Below are positions 29,295 through 38,693 of a stretch of 64,000 nt of DNA, piece by piece (positions within the stretch are counted from its first letter, which is position 1; every line of letters begins with the position of its first letter). The notes under the pieces were generated by a model that was given only the letters and a program-made list of their open reading frames with translations, was not told where the DNA came from and did not search any database. The DNA comes from Candidozyma auris (Eukaryota > Ascomycota > Pichiomycetes > Serinales > Metschnikowiaceae): assembly GCF_003013715.1 (NCBI RefSeq), contig NC_072814.1, forward strand, positions 806,001 through 870,000, in the 5' to 3' direction. A program made the translations under genes and the position numbers.

Positions 29295-29397
29295 ATCTAG
29301 GGTGTAGTTCTACAGTCTGCGATGAGTACTCATCTCTAGCGAAATTCAGAAGGTCGCGTTGATGTATGCACTCAGAATGTATTTACTATATTTTATC

Positions 29398-31701
29398 CTA
29401 TAGTTTAGCTTGAGAAAGCTTGAAACTTGAATCTTGCTCAACTGCGGCTATGTATTCGTACCACCAGCCGTAGGCTATTTCACATCGGTTGAGATCAAGG
29501 TTTTCGCTGAGCACCTTCCAGAGTCTCTCGGTCAAGAAGGGCATCTCATTCGGGTTACTGGCTCTAACAAGACCCCAGATTCTGTGCAACCACGGCACAA
29601 AAAGACTCAAGGGCAAGTAGGGGATTATGTTGAAAAAAGCCAAAATAACTGCTTCTCGAGATGTTTCTGGCTCGCTTCTGGTCTGGAAGTGTTCTTGTCC
29701 ACTGGACCCTTGTGCTGTTATGCCGAGCTTGAAGGCCGGAAGATCCTTTGGTTTTTTCCTCTTGTTCCTTTCGACTATGTCCTCTTTCTCTTGGTCGTCT
29801 TCTCCAATTTGAGACAAGGTGGAGCTGGCATCTATCTCTGTGACTGGTTGTGCTGACGAGAATGTGTGGTTCCTAGACTTTCTCACCGGAATCCCTGGTG
29901 GAGTCTGAGCACATTTATCGTAGACAAACTCCAAAAACTCATCGGCTGAATCTTTGTAATGAGCCCTGTCATCGTATTTAATTGGGTTCGACATTATTTT
30001 TTTCCCTAGTGTCTCAACGGCCACACTAAGTTGGTTAGCAGAGAGAACAGAAGGAAACTGATTCACCAAAAGCTCAAAATACTGCAATTCTCTCGTCAAA
30101 TCACTGTCCTTATCTTTCAATGAGGAAAAGTACACCAATAGGACGGAGTGAACAGCTTCTATCAACTCACGGTCTGCGACACCGGGGTTCTGAGTAATGG
30201 AAAATGCAATCTGAAAAATGAAATCGACAGTCTGTGGATCTTTCTTAGCCAGCTGCTGAAGATAATTCTCCCAAAGCCCGCATACAAAAAGCACCTTACA
30301 TCTAGCAACGTAGTCTCTATTGAGAGCATCGGGATGTAAATTGATCTCTTGATAGCTTCCAACTAATTGTCTCATGAACGTCTCCAATTCGACTCCTCGT
30401 CTGTTATGAAGAAGAATCTCAATGGATAAATAGTATATGAAGTTGTAGCCGTCAAACCCTCCCTGACCAATTGACATCAAAATGAAGTGGGCATAATAGA
30501 GAGTGTGGATTATTTGTAAGCATATCTGATAGTATTCACGCTCGAGGTCTCCTAATATCTTGGATGACTTGAAAAGCTGAGCAAAAAAACCAATATTGTG
30601 ATTCTTCGCTGAAATAAATCGCGTAAGGATACCCTGAAATATAATGACTTGTGCAAACAATAACCCCTTCATGAGATACCAAAATGCTTGGTGAAATGGC
30701 TCACTAGGATTTTCACTCAGATCGTGGTTAAGTAGTCTACTGGACTGAGTGAAGTGGTTCAAGTCACGCATGAAGACCTTAATTTTTGCGGACACGGCCA
30801 ATACTACCTCAAACGCAGTAGGAGTATGCGGAAGCTCTTGTAATAAAGACTCCAATATAAATGACAACCTGTTGAGATGTTTCACAACTGGTTTTGCATT
30901 TACGAGTGCGTTAAGTCTTTGTTCAGCATTAAGATCTTTCGGGTCAATCAATGCAAACTTTATGTAGACGTACGCAGAGTGGTCGGCTGGAGCAAAGATG
31001 AGATCAACTATGCTGTTGATCAAGAATCCAGGATCAACACGCCCCACATACTGCAGTAGGTCTTCGTGTCTATTGTACTTCAAGGCCAAACTGAGAAGAG
31101 TCAAGTTTCTTACATCAGGAGAGACCGCCGTGGAAAGGGAGAACCGCAAAGCGTACTTGAACAAGGGGTCCATGTCCTTGTCCCATTCGGAAAAGAACCA
31201 CTTGTACTGTATCACATTAGTGGACGTGTACAAATGGTCTCTCACTTCATTGGACAAAGCGATACCGGAGATAATAGGCAACACTTTCCAAGCATTCTGG
31301 GGAGGGTTGTACGCCACAAAGCTCTGAAGTTCCTTGCCAATGACTTCATAAAAGGTCTTTATTGGTAGTGTTGGTTGAGACACCTTAAGCTTCTTATCAG
31401 TGATCAACTTAAACACCTCGATGATCAAGTAGTTCTCTTCGAACAGTGGAGGCTGGTTTGAGAAACACACCGTATTATTCAAAAAGCTTGAAAAAACCAA
31501 TCGCAAGTTGTGCTCGTATTTCACATACGGCAAGTAATGGTAAATGTAGCCCAACACCTTTTGCACGTTTGTGTCTGGGGTAGGGTTTCTCAAAGTGTTG
31601 ATCAAGTAATCCAAGTCCAGAGGCCCCTGCCCCATCGAATCCGCCAGAGGTGCAACGAGACCAGCGTCGACGTACTGTTTGTAGCTTGTCTTCGGGGGCA
31701 T
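29398..31701 (-). CDS. PEX8: Pex8, intraperoxisomal organiser of the import machinery
   Basis: Pex8 lies on the inner face of the peroxisomal membrane and links the docking (Pex13/14) and RING (Pex2/10/12) complexes during import. The 767-residue protein is mostly alpha-helical without a membrane segment. It ends in the tripeptide AKL, a type 1 peroxisomal targeting signal; yeast Pex8 proteins end in SKL or AKL. The C-terminal block LTERLWKVLSENLDLNRCEIAYGWWYE is a family hallmark. It is longer than Saccharomyces Pex8 (589) because of inserts (for example a charged stretch near 640-670). The gene is divergent from the PPR-type gene. Confidence 0.82.
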   Translation of the reverse strand: MPPKTSYKQYVDAGLVAPLADSMGQGPLDLDYLINTLRNPTPDTNVQKVLGYIYHYLPYVKYEHNLRLVFSSFLNNTVCFSNQPPLFEENYLIIEVFKLITDKKLKVSQPTLPIKTFYEVIGKELQSFVAYNPPQNAWKVLPIISGIALSNEVRDHLYTSTNVIQYKWFFSEWDKDMDPLFKYALRFSLSTAVSPDVRNLTLLSLALKYNRHEDLLQYVGRVDPGFLINSIVDLIFAPADHSAYVYIKFALIDPKDLNAEQRLNALVNAKPVVKHLNRLSFILESLLQELPHTPTAFEVVLAVSAKIKVFMRDLNHFTQSSRLLNHDLSENPSEPFHQAFWYLMKGLLFAQVIIFQGILTRFISAKNHNIGFFAQLFKSSKILGDLEREYYQICLQIIHTLYYAHFILMSIGQGGFDGYNFIYYLSIEILLHNRRGVELETFMRQLVGSYQEINLHPDALNRDYVARCKVLFVCGLWENYLQQLAKKDPQTVDFIFQIAFSITQNPGVADRELIEAVHSVLLVYFSSLKDKDSDLTRELQYFELLVNQFPSVLSANQLSVAVETLGKKIMSNPIKYDDRAHYKDSADEFLEFVYDKCAQTPPGIPVRKSRNHTFSSAQPVTEIDASSTLSQIGEDDQEKEDIVERNKRKKPKDLPAFKLGITAQGSSGQEHFQTRSEPETSREAVILAFFNIIPYLPLSLFVPWLHRIWGLVRASNPNEMPFLTERLWKVLSENLDLNRCEIAYGWWYEYIAAVEQDSSFKLSQAKL

Positions 31702-32759
31702 TGGTTGTGGCAGCTGAAGTAGTTAGGTGGATTAAGTAGTATAGCCGAGGTTGATGTTGGTGTGGTGCACAGAGGGAGGAAAAGGCGGGGGGCCTTCATT
31801 ATAGTGAATGAGCTGGATGAAATGAAGCCACGTAAACTTGTTTTCCAACATAAATTTTCGTAATTTATTATCAGAAACAAGCACTTTTCTTGACTATAGC
31901 GGTTGGATTTTGGTGTTGTGCGGAATGGCCGTGAAGCACTTCCATTGGTTTTGCAACAACGGGAATGAGCGACGTTTCGGCGAATTTTTAAAACGATGGG
32001 TTTCAATTTTTCGATAGCAGTCAATGCATAGCCCCATTATTTCCAGAGGTAGACCCTTGTGTCTTGAATTTCTCATTGGCTGTCTCGAACATTAGGTACT
32101 CATAGACGACCTGGAAGCCTATTTGAGTCAGCCTATCTATGAGTAGAGTAAGAAAGAAAGAAAAAGTTCGGCAAAGAAAGATCTGAAAGATCCCTGAATT
32201 TGGGTTGCTTAAGAGAGAACAAATCCAGAAAGCTGAATGGAACCTGAAAGTGAACTCCCGTCGTGTAGTCTTCGTAGTTGATTTCGCAGCCACCAATTAC
32301 GAGCACATGGATTCAGGAAATCATGAGATAACGAATTGAGTATCGGTCAAAATAGTCGTGAAGTTAAATGCCAGCAATCGTTACTATAACCAATTGGTCA
32401 TACTAGTACACAAAACCAAGCTCACAGTACGGGTCACAAAATTCATGTGTATGACCCATCTTGAAATTCTATCTGGCCCTACGAGATTTCAGCGAGCTAT
32501 CATCATCATGACCCCAAAAATCCCATCTCTCTAGCTCTCAAGTCAAGAATTCGACTTTATCCCTCAAATTTAATCACTTCCCTAAAAAAAAAGTGATATC
32601 TTAACTCTCCTCAAATACTTGCTTCATTCCTCTTCAATCATCTTGCACTCTATCCAATGGCTCGCGACATTACTTGGTGCGATTAAATCACATCATATTT
32701 TTTGCGCCAAGTTCGCATCTTCAAGTATTTCGAGTACAGACAACATCACCATCTCCCCC
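31702..32759. promoter_or_regulatory. Divergent promoter region PEX8 / PPR-type gene
   Basis: These 1058 bp contain the leaders of both genes. The right part carries a T/A-rich leader and an A-run near 32584-32591. The frame of the PPR-type gene is open from 32619 but without ATG until 32760. No further gene was seen. Confidence 0.6.
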
Positions 32760-35195
32760 ATGAAAAGGGAATTCCCGCTAGTACGCTCGTTCCACAACTT
32801 GGTGTGGAACATACGGCATTACCGACATCCGGCCCAGCGGCCCAGTTTCAAGGCAAGCAGGCATCCATTTTGCACGAATATTCAGCTCCAGAATGCCTCA
32901 TGCGCTTTTTGGCTCAAGGAGACTTCTAAGGATATGGGGTCGAGAATCGTTAACGTTTTAAGTGATCCAGCAGCCGCCTGTAAGTCTCACCAGACAAAGC
33001 AAATAAGCACTAGGTTGGTGAAACTACATCCAACGGCGCTCTGTACGCCTTACGGCGTTCAAAAGACGCATGAGCTAGAACAGAAGGATGAAGAGCAGGC
33101 AGTAAAGGACAAGATGATAGAGTTGTTCAAAAAGGGCAGATTTAAAGACTTCAACGTTCTTATTCAGGAATACAGGCAAAGGGGCCTGACTCTACCTGCT
33201 GATGCTCTTGATGACATGGTAGAAGAGGTACGCAAAGACGCCTCAGGTAGGGAAGAAAATGAAGACCACATATACAAAGCTGAGCTAGAGACGCCGTGGT
33301 ACATTGGAAAGAACGACCTTAGCGCAGCTGCGGTGTTTGACAACATATACCCAAGAATACCAAAATTGTATGAGTTCTTTCAAGTCCTCAAGTGCAAAAA
33401 TCTACGAAGGGCCAGTTCGAAAACTCTAGAGAATGGTATATGGCTTTGCTATCATATGGATGATGCCAACACATTACAGCTGCTTCTCTATGCTTACTTG
33501 CAGAAGGCAAGCTATGATTCCAAGACCTTGAGCTATGCTGTCAACGCATTCGTTCTCAACTACGACGTTCAGTTTGCAAAATCACTCCTTCAAAGTATAG
33601 TGGACCTCGGGAAACCGCTTAATAGCGTGCTCATATCCTCAACAATAGCCAATCTTGTCAAGGTTGGCGCCATTTTCGAAAACCTAGATTGCATTACCCA
33701 CAGCTGGCTCAGTGCCCAAAACTGCTCTGTACCAGATGTGAGGACGATTGCGTTAATATACAAGCAGTATCTTAAGTATGGGCTGCATGACGAGATAACG
33801 AAGATTCAACAAACGATAGAAAATTTGGGTTACAAGAACCATTACTTGATATCGATGGTCAAGTTACACAGTGACATACAGATGAGAGTTAATACTCAAA
33901 AGATTCATTTGACGACTCACGACATTTGTCAAATCCTCCAAATCAGAAATTCCGTTGCATACAACCTATCAGCATCACGCATATATTACGAATCCACACT
34001 AGCTTTTCTCGCGAGACATGCCACGACAAATAAGTTGGAATTTGTTATAAAGGAGATGATGAATGATGGCATACAACCATCTCTTTACGCATATAATGTC
34101 ATAAGCAAGCATTACGTCACAGAAAGAAAGTTTTATCCGCTCCTTTCGTTGGTAAAAAACTCTCTTGTCCCATTAAAGAGCTTCCAACCGCAATACGTTC
34201 AATACCTTTTTGAAGCGTTTCTTAGGACATACCCATATGAAGGGTTAGAGTTGTCAAATGCGTTGCAACACTGGTTACAAAATGAGAAGAACATTCTCGA
34301 CCTTGGGACCAAACAACGCATTTTGTCATCATGTTCGGTGACAAATGTCGAGTCTAACATGACTCCTTTCGCTCTTCAGAAGGATACCTTATTAAACGAG
34401 CGGAAATACGACTCACCCCAGTGGGGTCCAATGAAGCACAATTTACTCAGGAAGTTGAAGTGGAAGAACAAACAGCAAGTCACCTTTAGGGTTAATAAGG
34501 GATTCCGCGACATACTACGGAAAGGTGTAAAGCCTGACTACCACATACTCGAGAATACCTTACGGTCTCTGAAATTCCAATACAGAGTCGGCATCATAGA
34601 GAGTCTTGGTCAAATGCGCATGAATCTGTGCAAAACAAGGCTTTCAATTATTCATGAGATTATGAGCAACCCATCAAAGAGCCGTCTTCAGAAGTTCCTG
34701 AAAGAGGTGGAGCCCTATTTGAATACAAGTGACAAGATTTTCCTTGCAAGAAGGCTCATGAACAAGAATTTATTCACTGAGGCCTCTGAACTTCTCTCCT
34801 CTGTAAATGCAGACGAAGTCGGAGACCAAAGAAGCATGATACTTCTTAACTTGCGACTCCGTAATGAACTTGGGCGAAACAACTTTGAGAAATGTGATGA
34901 CATCATAAGAAACTTTCCTATCAATCGAGTCACTCTCAGTCCCTACATCCTTAAGCAATGCTGCTACATAGAGAAGTCGCTTATGCGAAAGATAAAGGCT
35001 CTGGAAGCCAACGTTACGTCCAAGCTTCGTGAGATGACTGACGCTATGGAGCATACCTTGCAATTGTTGAGCGGGTTAATTGGGGACATTGAAATGAGAT
35101 TGGCCCTGGACAAGAAAGACCTTAAAGAAACAATGGTGGAAATGTTTCAAATATTAGACCAATGGATCAAAAGGACCACACATGATGACTTCTAA
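32760..35195 (+). CDS. Mitochondrial PPR-like protein of unknown target
   Basis: The 811-residue protein begins with a basic, acid-free segment rich in Arg, His and Ser (first 40 residues), as expected of a mitochondrial presequence. The body is made of degenerate helical hairpins of pentatricopeptide type. Examples are the repeats around TTNKLEFVIKEMMNDGIQPSLYAYNV and the block FRDILRKGVKPDYHILENTLRSL, with the PSLYAYN and PDYHILE turns typical of PPRs. Such yeast proteins bind single mitochondrial mRNAs for stability, processing or translation (Aep, Pet, Ccm1 and others). I cannot match it to one of these, and they diverge too fast for a name by eye. The start at 32760 is the first ATG in frame. 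Confidence 0.65.
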   Translation: MKREFPLVRSFHNLVWNIRHYRHPAQRPSFKASRHPFCTNIQLQNASCAFWLKETSKDMGSRIVNVLSDPAAACKSHQTKQISTRLVKLHPTALCTPYGVQKTHELEQKDEEQAVKDKMIELFKKGRFKDFNVLIQEYRQRGLTLPADALDDMVEEVRKDASGREENEDHIYKAELETPWYIGKNDLSAAAVFDNIYPRIPKLYEFFQVLKCKNLRRASSKTLENGIWLCYHMDDANTLQLLLYAYLQKASYDSKTLSYAVNAFVLNYDVQFAKSLLQSIVDLGKPLNSVLISSTIANLVKVGAIFENLDCITHSWLSAQNCSVPDVRTIALIYKQYLKYGLHDEITKIQQTIENLGYKNHYLISMVKLHSDIQMRVNTQKIHLTTHDICQILQIRNSVAYNLSASRIYYESTLAFLARHATTNKLEFVIKEMMNDGIQPSLYAYNVISKHYVTERKFYPLLSLVKNSLVPLKSFQPQYVQYLFEAFLRTYPYEGLELSNALQHWLQNEKNILDLGTKQRILSSCSVTNVESNMTPFALQKDTLLNERKYDSPQWGPMKHNLLRKLKWKNKQQVTFRVNKGFRDILRKGVKPDYHILENTLRSLKFQYRVGIIESLGQMRMNLCKTRLSIIHEIMSNPSKSRLQKFLKEVEPYLNTSDKIFLARRLMNKNLFTEASELLSSVNADEVGDQRSMILLNLRLRNELGRNNFEKCDDIIRNFPINRVTLSPYILKQCCYIEKSLMRKIKALEANVTSKLREMTDAMEHTLQLLSGLIGDIEMRLALDKKDLKETMVEMFQILDQWIKRTTHDDF

Positions 35196-35254
35196 ACTTA
35201 CGGGAGCATCACTCTCCTAGAATAGCATTATACATAGAGACACGCGCATTAATT

Positions 35255-36223
35255 TTATTCACCCCGTCGTATTGATCGTATTGATCTATTAGAGTCTGCT
35301 GAATCTCGAGATTGCCTGTCGCTGGTCCTTTGGTACTTTGCGTATTTATCACGAATCGATTGTGGAGTTCGATCACTTGCAGGAGGTATAGCAGATGAGC
35401 CACCATAAGCAGAGCCATAGTTAGGAGTGGGAGCATGACGTTTTGCAGGGGGAGCGGAGCGATCAGGAGCTGGTCGTTTGTGGAAACGACCAAAAGCTGG
35501 AGATTGTTGATTTTGCTGGTATGGATTGGTTGAAAGGTTCATTCTTCTCCCTGAGGCAGCAGCAGATGCATGCCTTGATGGAGGAGCAGTAACCAAGGTG
35601 TAATGACGACCCCCAAGTCCACCACCCAATCGCCTAGGTTTCCAAGATCTCACTAAACGGCCACGTTCCGTATCCACCAAAATCTTTCTTGCTCTTACAC
35701 TGTTGTCAACAGGAAGACCTGTCGGAGCCAATTCCCTGATGCAATTCTTAGCGTCTTGTTCACGCTCAAACACAATGAATCCGTACCCTCTCGACTGGCC
35801 AGTTTTTGAATTTCTGATCACCCGGATCGATTCTATAGCGCCAAAGCGATTGAACATCGCGGGGAGGTCGAGCTCTGTCATGGAGTACGGAAGACGAGCT
35901 ACGAACACCGTTTTGTAGGGGTCCTTGAGGAACTCATTCTGCTCAAACAGCTCCGTATCTTCCCAAGCAGTAAACTGTCTTCTTTGGGACTCTTCGTGAA
36001 GTTTCTTTTTCGAAATTTGTATTTGCTCTTTTGGCGCTACCGGGGGATGTTCTGCCTTGTATTTGTCGATCTCTGATTTCCACAGCGATACTGGTGTAAT
36101 GGGAGTGGTTCGACGCTGCTCAGGCGGATAGTCTATCGGTTTTTTATACTGGAACGGTAGCCTGGGAGCAAAAAGCTTCTGTATTTTGCGAGGGTATCGT
36201 CCTCTTTCGTTCAGCAGCCACAT
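35255..36223 (-). CDS. SNP1: U1 snRNP 70K protein
   Basis: Snp1/U1-70K binds stem-loop I of U1 snRNA in the spliceosomal U1 snRNP. The 322-residue protein begins with the U1-70K N-terminal block (KLFAPRLPFQYKKPIDYPPEQRR). It then has one RRM with RNP2 VFVARL near 106 and RNP1 RGYGFIVF near 145, followed by the conserved RGRLVRSWKPRRLGGGLGGR and a low-complexity Arg/Ser tail. An upstream in-frame ATG at 36268 would add 15 residues; I chose 36223 because family members have only about 14-17 residues before the LFxPR motif. It is tail-to-tail with the PPR-type gene, 59 bp apart. Confidence 0.9.
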   Translation of the reverse strand: MWLLNERGRYPRKIQKLFAPRLPFQYKKPIDYPPEQRRTTPITPVSLWKSEIDKYKAEHPPVAPKEQIQISKKKLHEESQRRQFTAWEDTELFEQNEFLKDPYKTVFVARLPYSMTELDLPAMFNRFGAIESIRVIRNSKTGQSRGYGFIVFEREQDAKNCIRELAPTGLPVDNSVRARKILVDTERGRLVRSWKPRRLGGGLGGRHYTLVTAPPSRHASAAASGRRMNLSTNPYQQNQQSPAFGRFHKRPAPDRSAPPAKRHAPTPNYGSAYGGSSAIPPASDRTPQSIRDKYAKYQRTSDRQSRDSADSNRSIRSIRRGE

Positions 36224-36908
36224 CCTGAGTGAACGAGAGTAGCTTGTTAGATGCGGTGAGCTTCGCATTAGATGTTGCAATGCGCGAGCATAGACAGGAT
36301 GAACAGGAGTAAGAGTAGGAAAGAAGGAGGGTGAATATCTGAACACATTCAAGATTGCATTGGCCTTTTAGCAATAATATTACGTTAGAAAGATGTAATT
36401 CGAATTTTTTTTCAAAATTGATAGCGCGCAGACCCCTGAGGTGGCTTCACAGCTTGGCTGCAAAATCCAGAGAAAATGAGGCACTTCTAACCGTAAGTAG
36501 AAAGCAGAGCATTAACAAAAGAGAAGTATATGTTCCGATAAAATTTGGTAGTTATTGTGTTTAGGCCCCGACAATTAAATCTCTGCCTGGCATAAGATAG
36601 CTTGGGATGTTCACTAGAGTTGAAAAAAAGAGTGCAATACTCTTGGAAATGGGAGGTGCTTAAATCAGAGACCTCTTTATCACGACAATGTGAGTCCTTT
36701 CCGAACTGCCTTAACGAAATGAAATATTTCAGGTACTATGAGTCCACAGTGGTGGGTTCTTCTCGCTCACATATTGTACCACATGAAACCCCAAACAGAA
36801 TCGAGATCACCTGCATAGACACTTAACACTGCCCAGAAGACCAAGTGTAGCCTTCACGTCTATCAGGGTTCAAATTGCACGCATAACTTGATTCAGGTAC
36901 AAGTCCCA
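36224..36908. promoter_or_regulatory. Divergent promoter region SNP1 / Dap1-like gene
   Basis: These 685 bp lie between two divergent starts. Small frames are present but none with coding character, and no RNA gene was recognised. Confidence 0.55.
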
Positions 36909-37334
36909 ATGTCTGAGGAACAGCAGCAGCAGCAAGAGCCAGAGCTTAACGAGTTTCAGAAATACAATAACGCCGTGGACCAGACAAAGCTACCCTTGTT
37001 CAGTAGGGCCCAGCTACAGCGGTACAACGGGGTGGACCGACCCGAAATCTACGTTGCGATCCGAGGAATCATCTACGACGTTACTCATAACCTGAAGAGC
37101 TATGGCCCAGGTAAAGCGTACAATCGTCTTGTGGGTAAAGATGCTAGCAGACAACTAGGAACCAACAAGCTACAATTGGGGCCCAACGAGCAATTGGCCG
37201 ATGATCCTGAAAACACGTGGTATACGGGAGACTTAACAGAGAAACAGAACCAGACGGTGGACAAATGGGGGGATTTTTTTAGAAAGAGGTATAAGATAGT
37301 AGGGTTGGTGGTGGATCAGCATGACCGGGACTAG
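36909..37334 (+). CDS. Dap1-like MAPR-family heme-binding protein
   Basis: The 141-residue protein has a cytochrome b5-like MAPR domain from about residue 30 (FSRAQLQRYNG, EIYVAIRGIIYDVT). The motif SYGPGKAYNRLVGKDASRQL contains both Tyr65 and Tyr71, the positions of the heme-coordinating and neighbouring Tyr in PGRMC1/Dap1. Dap1 binds heme and supports the P450 Erg11 in sterol synthesis. The N-terminus has a short Gln run and no membrane helix. The DLTEKQNQTVDKWGDFFRKRY end fits the family. The clade may have another, more canonical Dap1, so this could be a paralogue. The frame is open 7 codons further upstream without ATG. Confidence 0.75.
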   Translation: MSEEQQQQQEPELNEFQKYNNAVDQTKLPLFSRAQLQRYNGVDRPEIYVAIRGIIYDVTHNLKSYGPGKAYNRLVGKDASRQLGTNKLQLGPNEQLADDPENTWYTGDLTEKQNQTVDKWGDFFRKRYKIVGLVVDQHDRD

Positions 37335-38693
37335 CCCACAGAAATCGGCCAAAGAGAGATGTGAGGGTCAATTGTTCACTCAATTCCACCAACACCTACA
37401 AGGCAGTTGATGAGACTTCTCGTTATTTTTTTTCTTTTCCTCTTTTTCTTCTGGAGGGGAAATACTAGTGTTTTTGATGGACCACTTTCCCACATGCCAC
37501 CATTACGTAACCCATCATTGCCAAGCCGTGATTTACTGGCTGCTTTTCTGAACGCAACTCATTGTGAACTTGTGTGATCATCATAAAAGTCTTGTTTCAA
37601 TGAGAGTCTTGATCGGGCTGTGAGCGGCTGAGCACATGTAGTGAATGAAGCGAAAAGCCCCCGTGAAGATGCCTCAAAGCGAACGGTCGCAGAACAAATC
37701 TGCCCCTATCCTCGGCAGGCGACAGAACGTGTGGCTAAGCACAGCCAAAACGTGAAGTATGTGAATTAACACCCAATAAAGTATCATGGGCGTCAAGGCT
37801 GTGACCCTGGCCTCACCCTGGTTGCTCTACATAATATCAAAATATGTAATATGCCGTTGTCATCAAAGTATTTCAATATGACCAGTCCACGCGTAAAGAG
37901 ATTTTTCCACTATCGGTGATCGGCTGAAACCTCGGCTTAAGATTAGGCTGGCCTTTATCCCAAAGGGTGTCGAGAATTGGCTACCAGGCACGAGTTCTAT
38001 TGCAGGTGCCGGCATCTTGCTTTTTTTTTCGCCCTAGCTCCGGCGGCTCGCTATTATCACCTGAGTACGGAACCCACGGAACCGGCCTAACCGTAATGAA
38101 GAGTATAAAAAAACCCTCCCAATTCAAACCCTTCTTTAATTCGAACTCACTCTTTCTCTTTTTTAACTCTCTTTTCCTTTCAAAAAAAAGTAGACAGCTT
38201 TCTAGCATTGTTTTGTATTCCTGACAATGGCTGGGCCTCTTGGCTGCAAGGGCAGACAGAAAAAGGCAGCAAAGGAAGCAGGTAGCAGGCAGCAAAAGAA
38301 CCCTCGCATTGTGCCCTGGAAACCTAGGCCACTGGCCGCGCGCTGGCCCGTATATTGCCCAAAGAAGAACCAGCGGTAGTCTTCTAGCGCGCCCCGTACA
38401 ACGATTTATATTTCAGACTCTGAGCTTGGAAGCAGAGAGGAATTTTTCGAGATTCGGGAGTTTCGGTAGTGTTTAACCTGATCAGTTTGGTTCAGATTGT
38501 TGTGATCTCTATTTTCTCCTCTGCCCGCCCACTTCTATTCTTATCTCAAGTGCCCTTCCTTCCCCTGCCTATTATCACCTTGTCCCTAGCCTGTCCTACA
38601 TCTTCAGTGCTGCGAAAACCTCCCACACAAAAATTGCAATAAACATCTAAACCGCTCCCATCCTCCTCCTACCCATTAGCCCTCGTTCACACC
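37335..38693. promoter_or_regulatory. Long upstream region of the polarity-type gene
   Basis: A 1.36-kb region with a clear promoter in its middle. TATAAAAA at 38104-38111 is followed by a CT-rich stretch (about 38146-38178) and, at 38227, the first ATG, which opens a 50-codon ORF. The remaining 310 bp to the large gene are pyrimidine-rich leader. The left 600 bp show nothing recognisable. Confidence 0.55.
38227..38379 (+). CDS. Small basic ORF, 50 codons, or upstream ORF
   Basis: The ORF starts at the first ATG after a TATA box and CT-rich tract, in a good context (ACAATGG). It would encode a 50-residue Lys/Arg-rich peptide (starts MAGPLGCKGRQKKAAKEAG, ends PKKNQR). It ends 314 bp before the next large gene. 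It may be an upstream ORF in that gene's leader, an independent small gene, or chance. No family is recognised. Confidence 0.25.
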   Translation: MAGPLGCKGRQKKAAKEAGSRQQKNPRIVPWKPRPLAARWPVYCPKKNQR

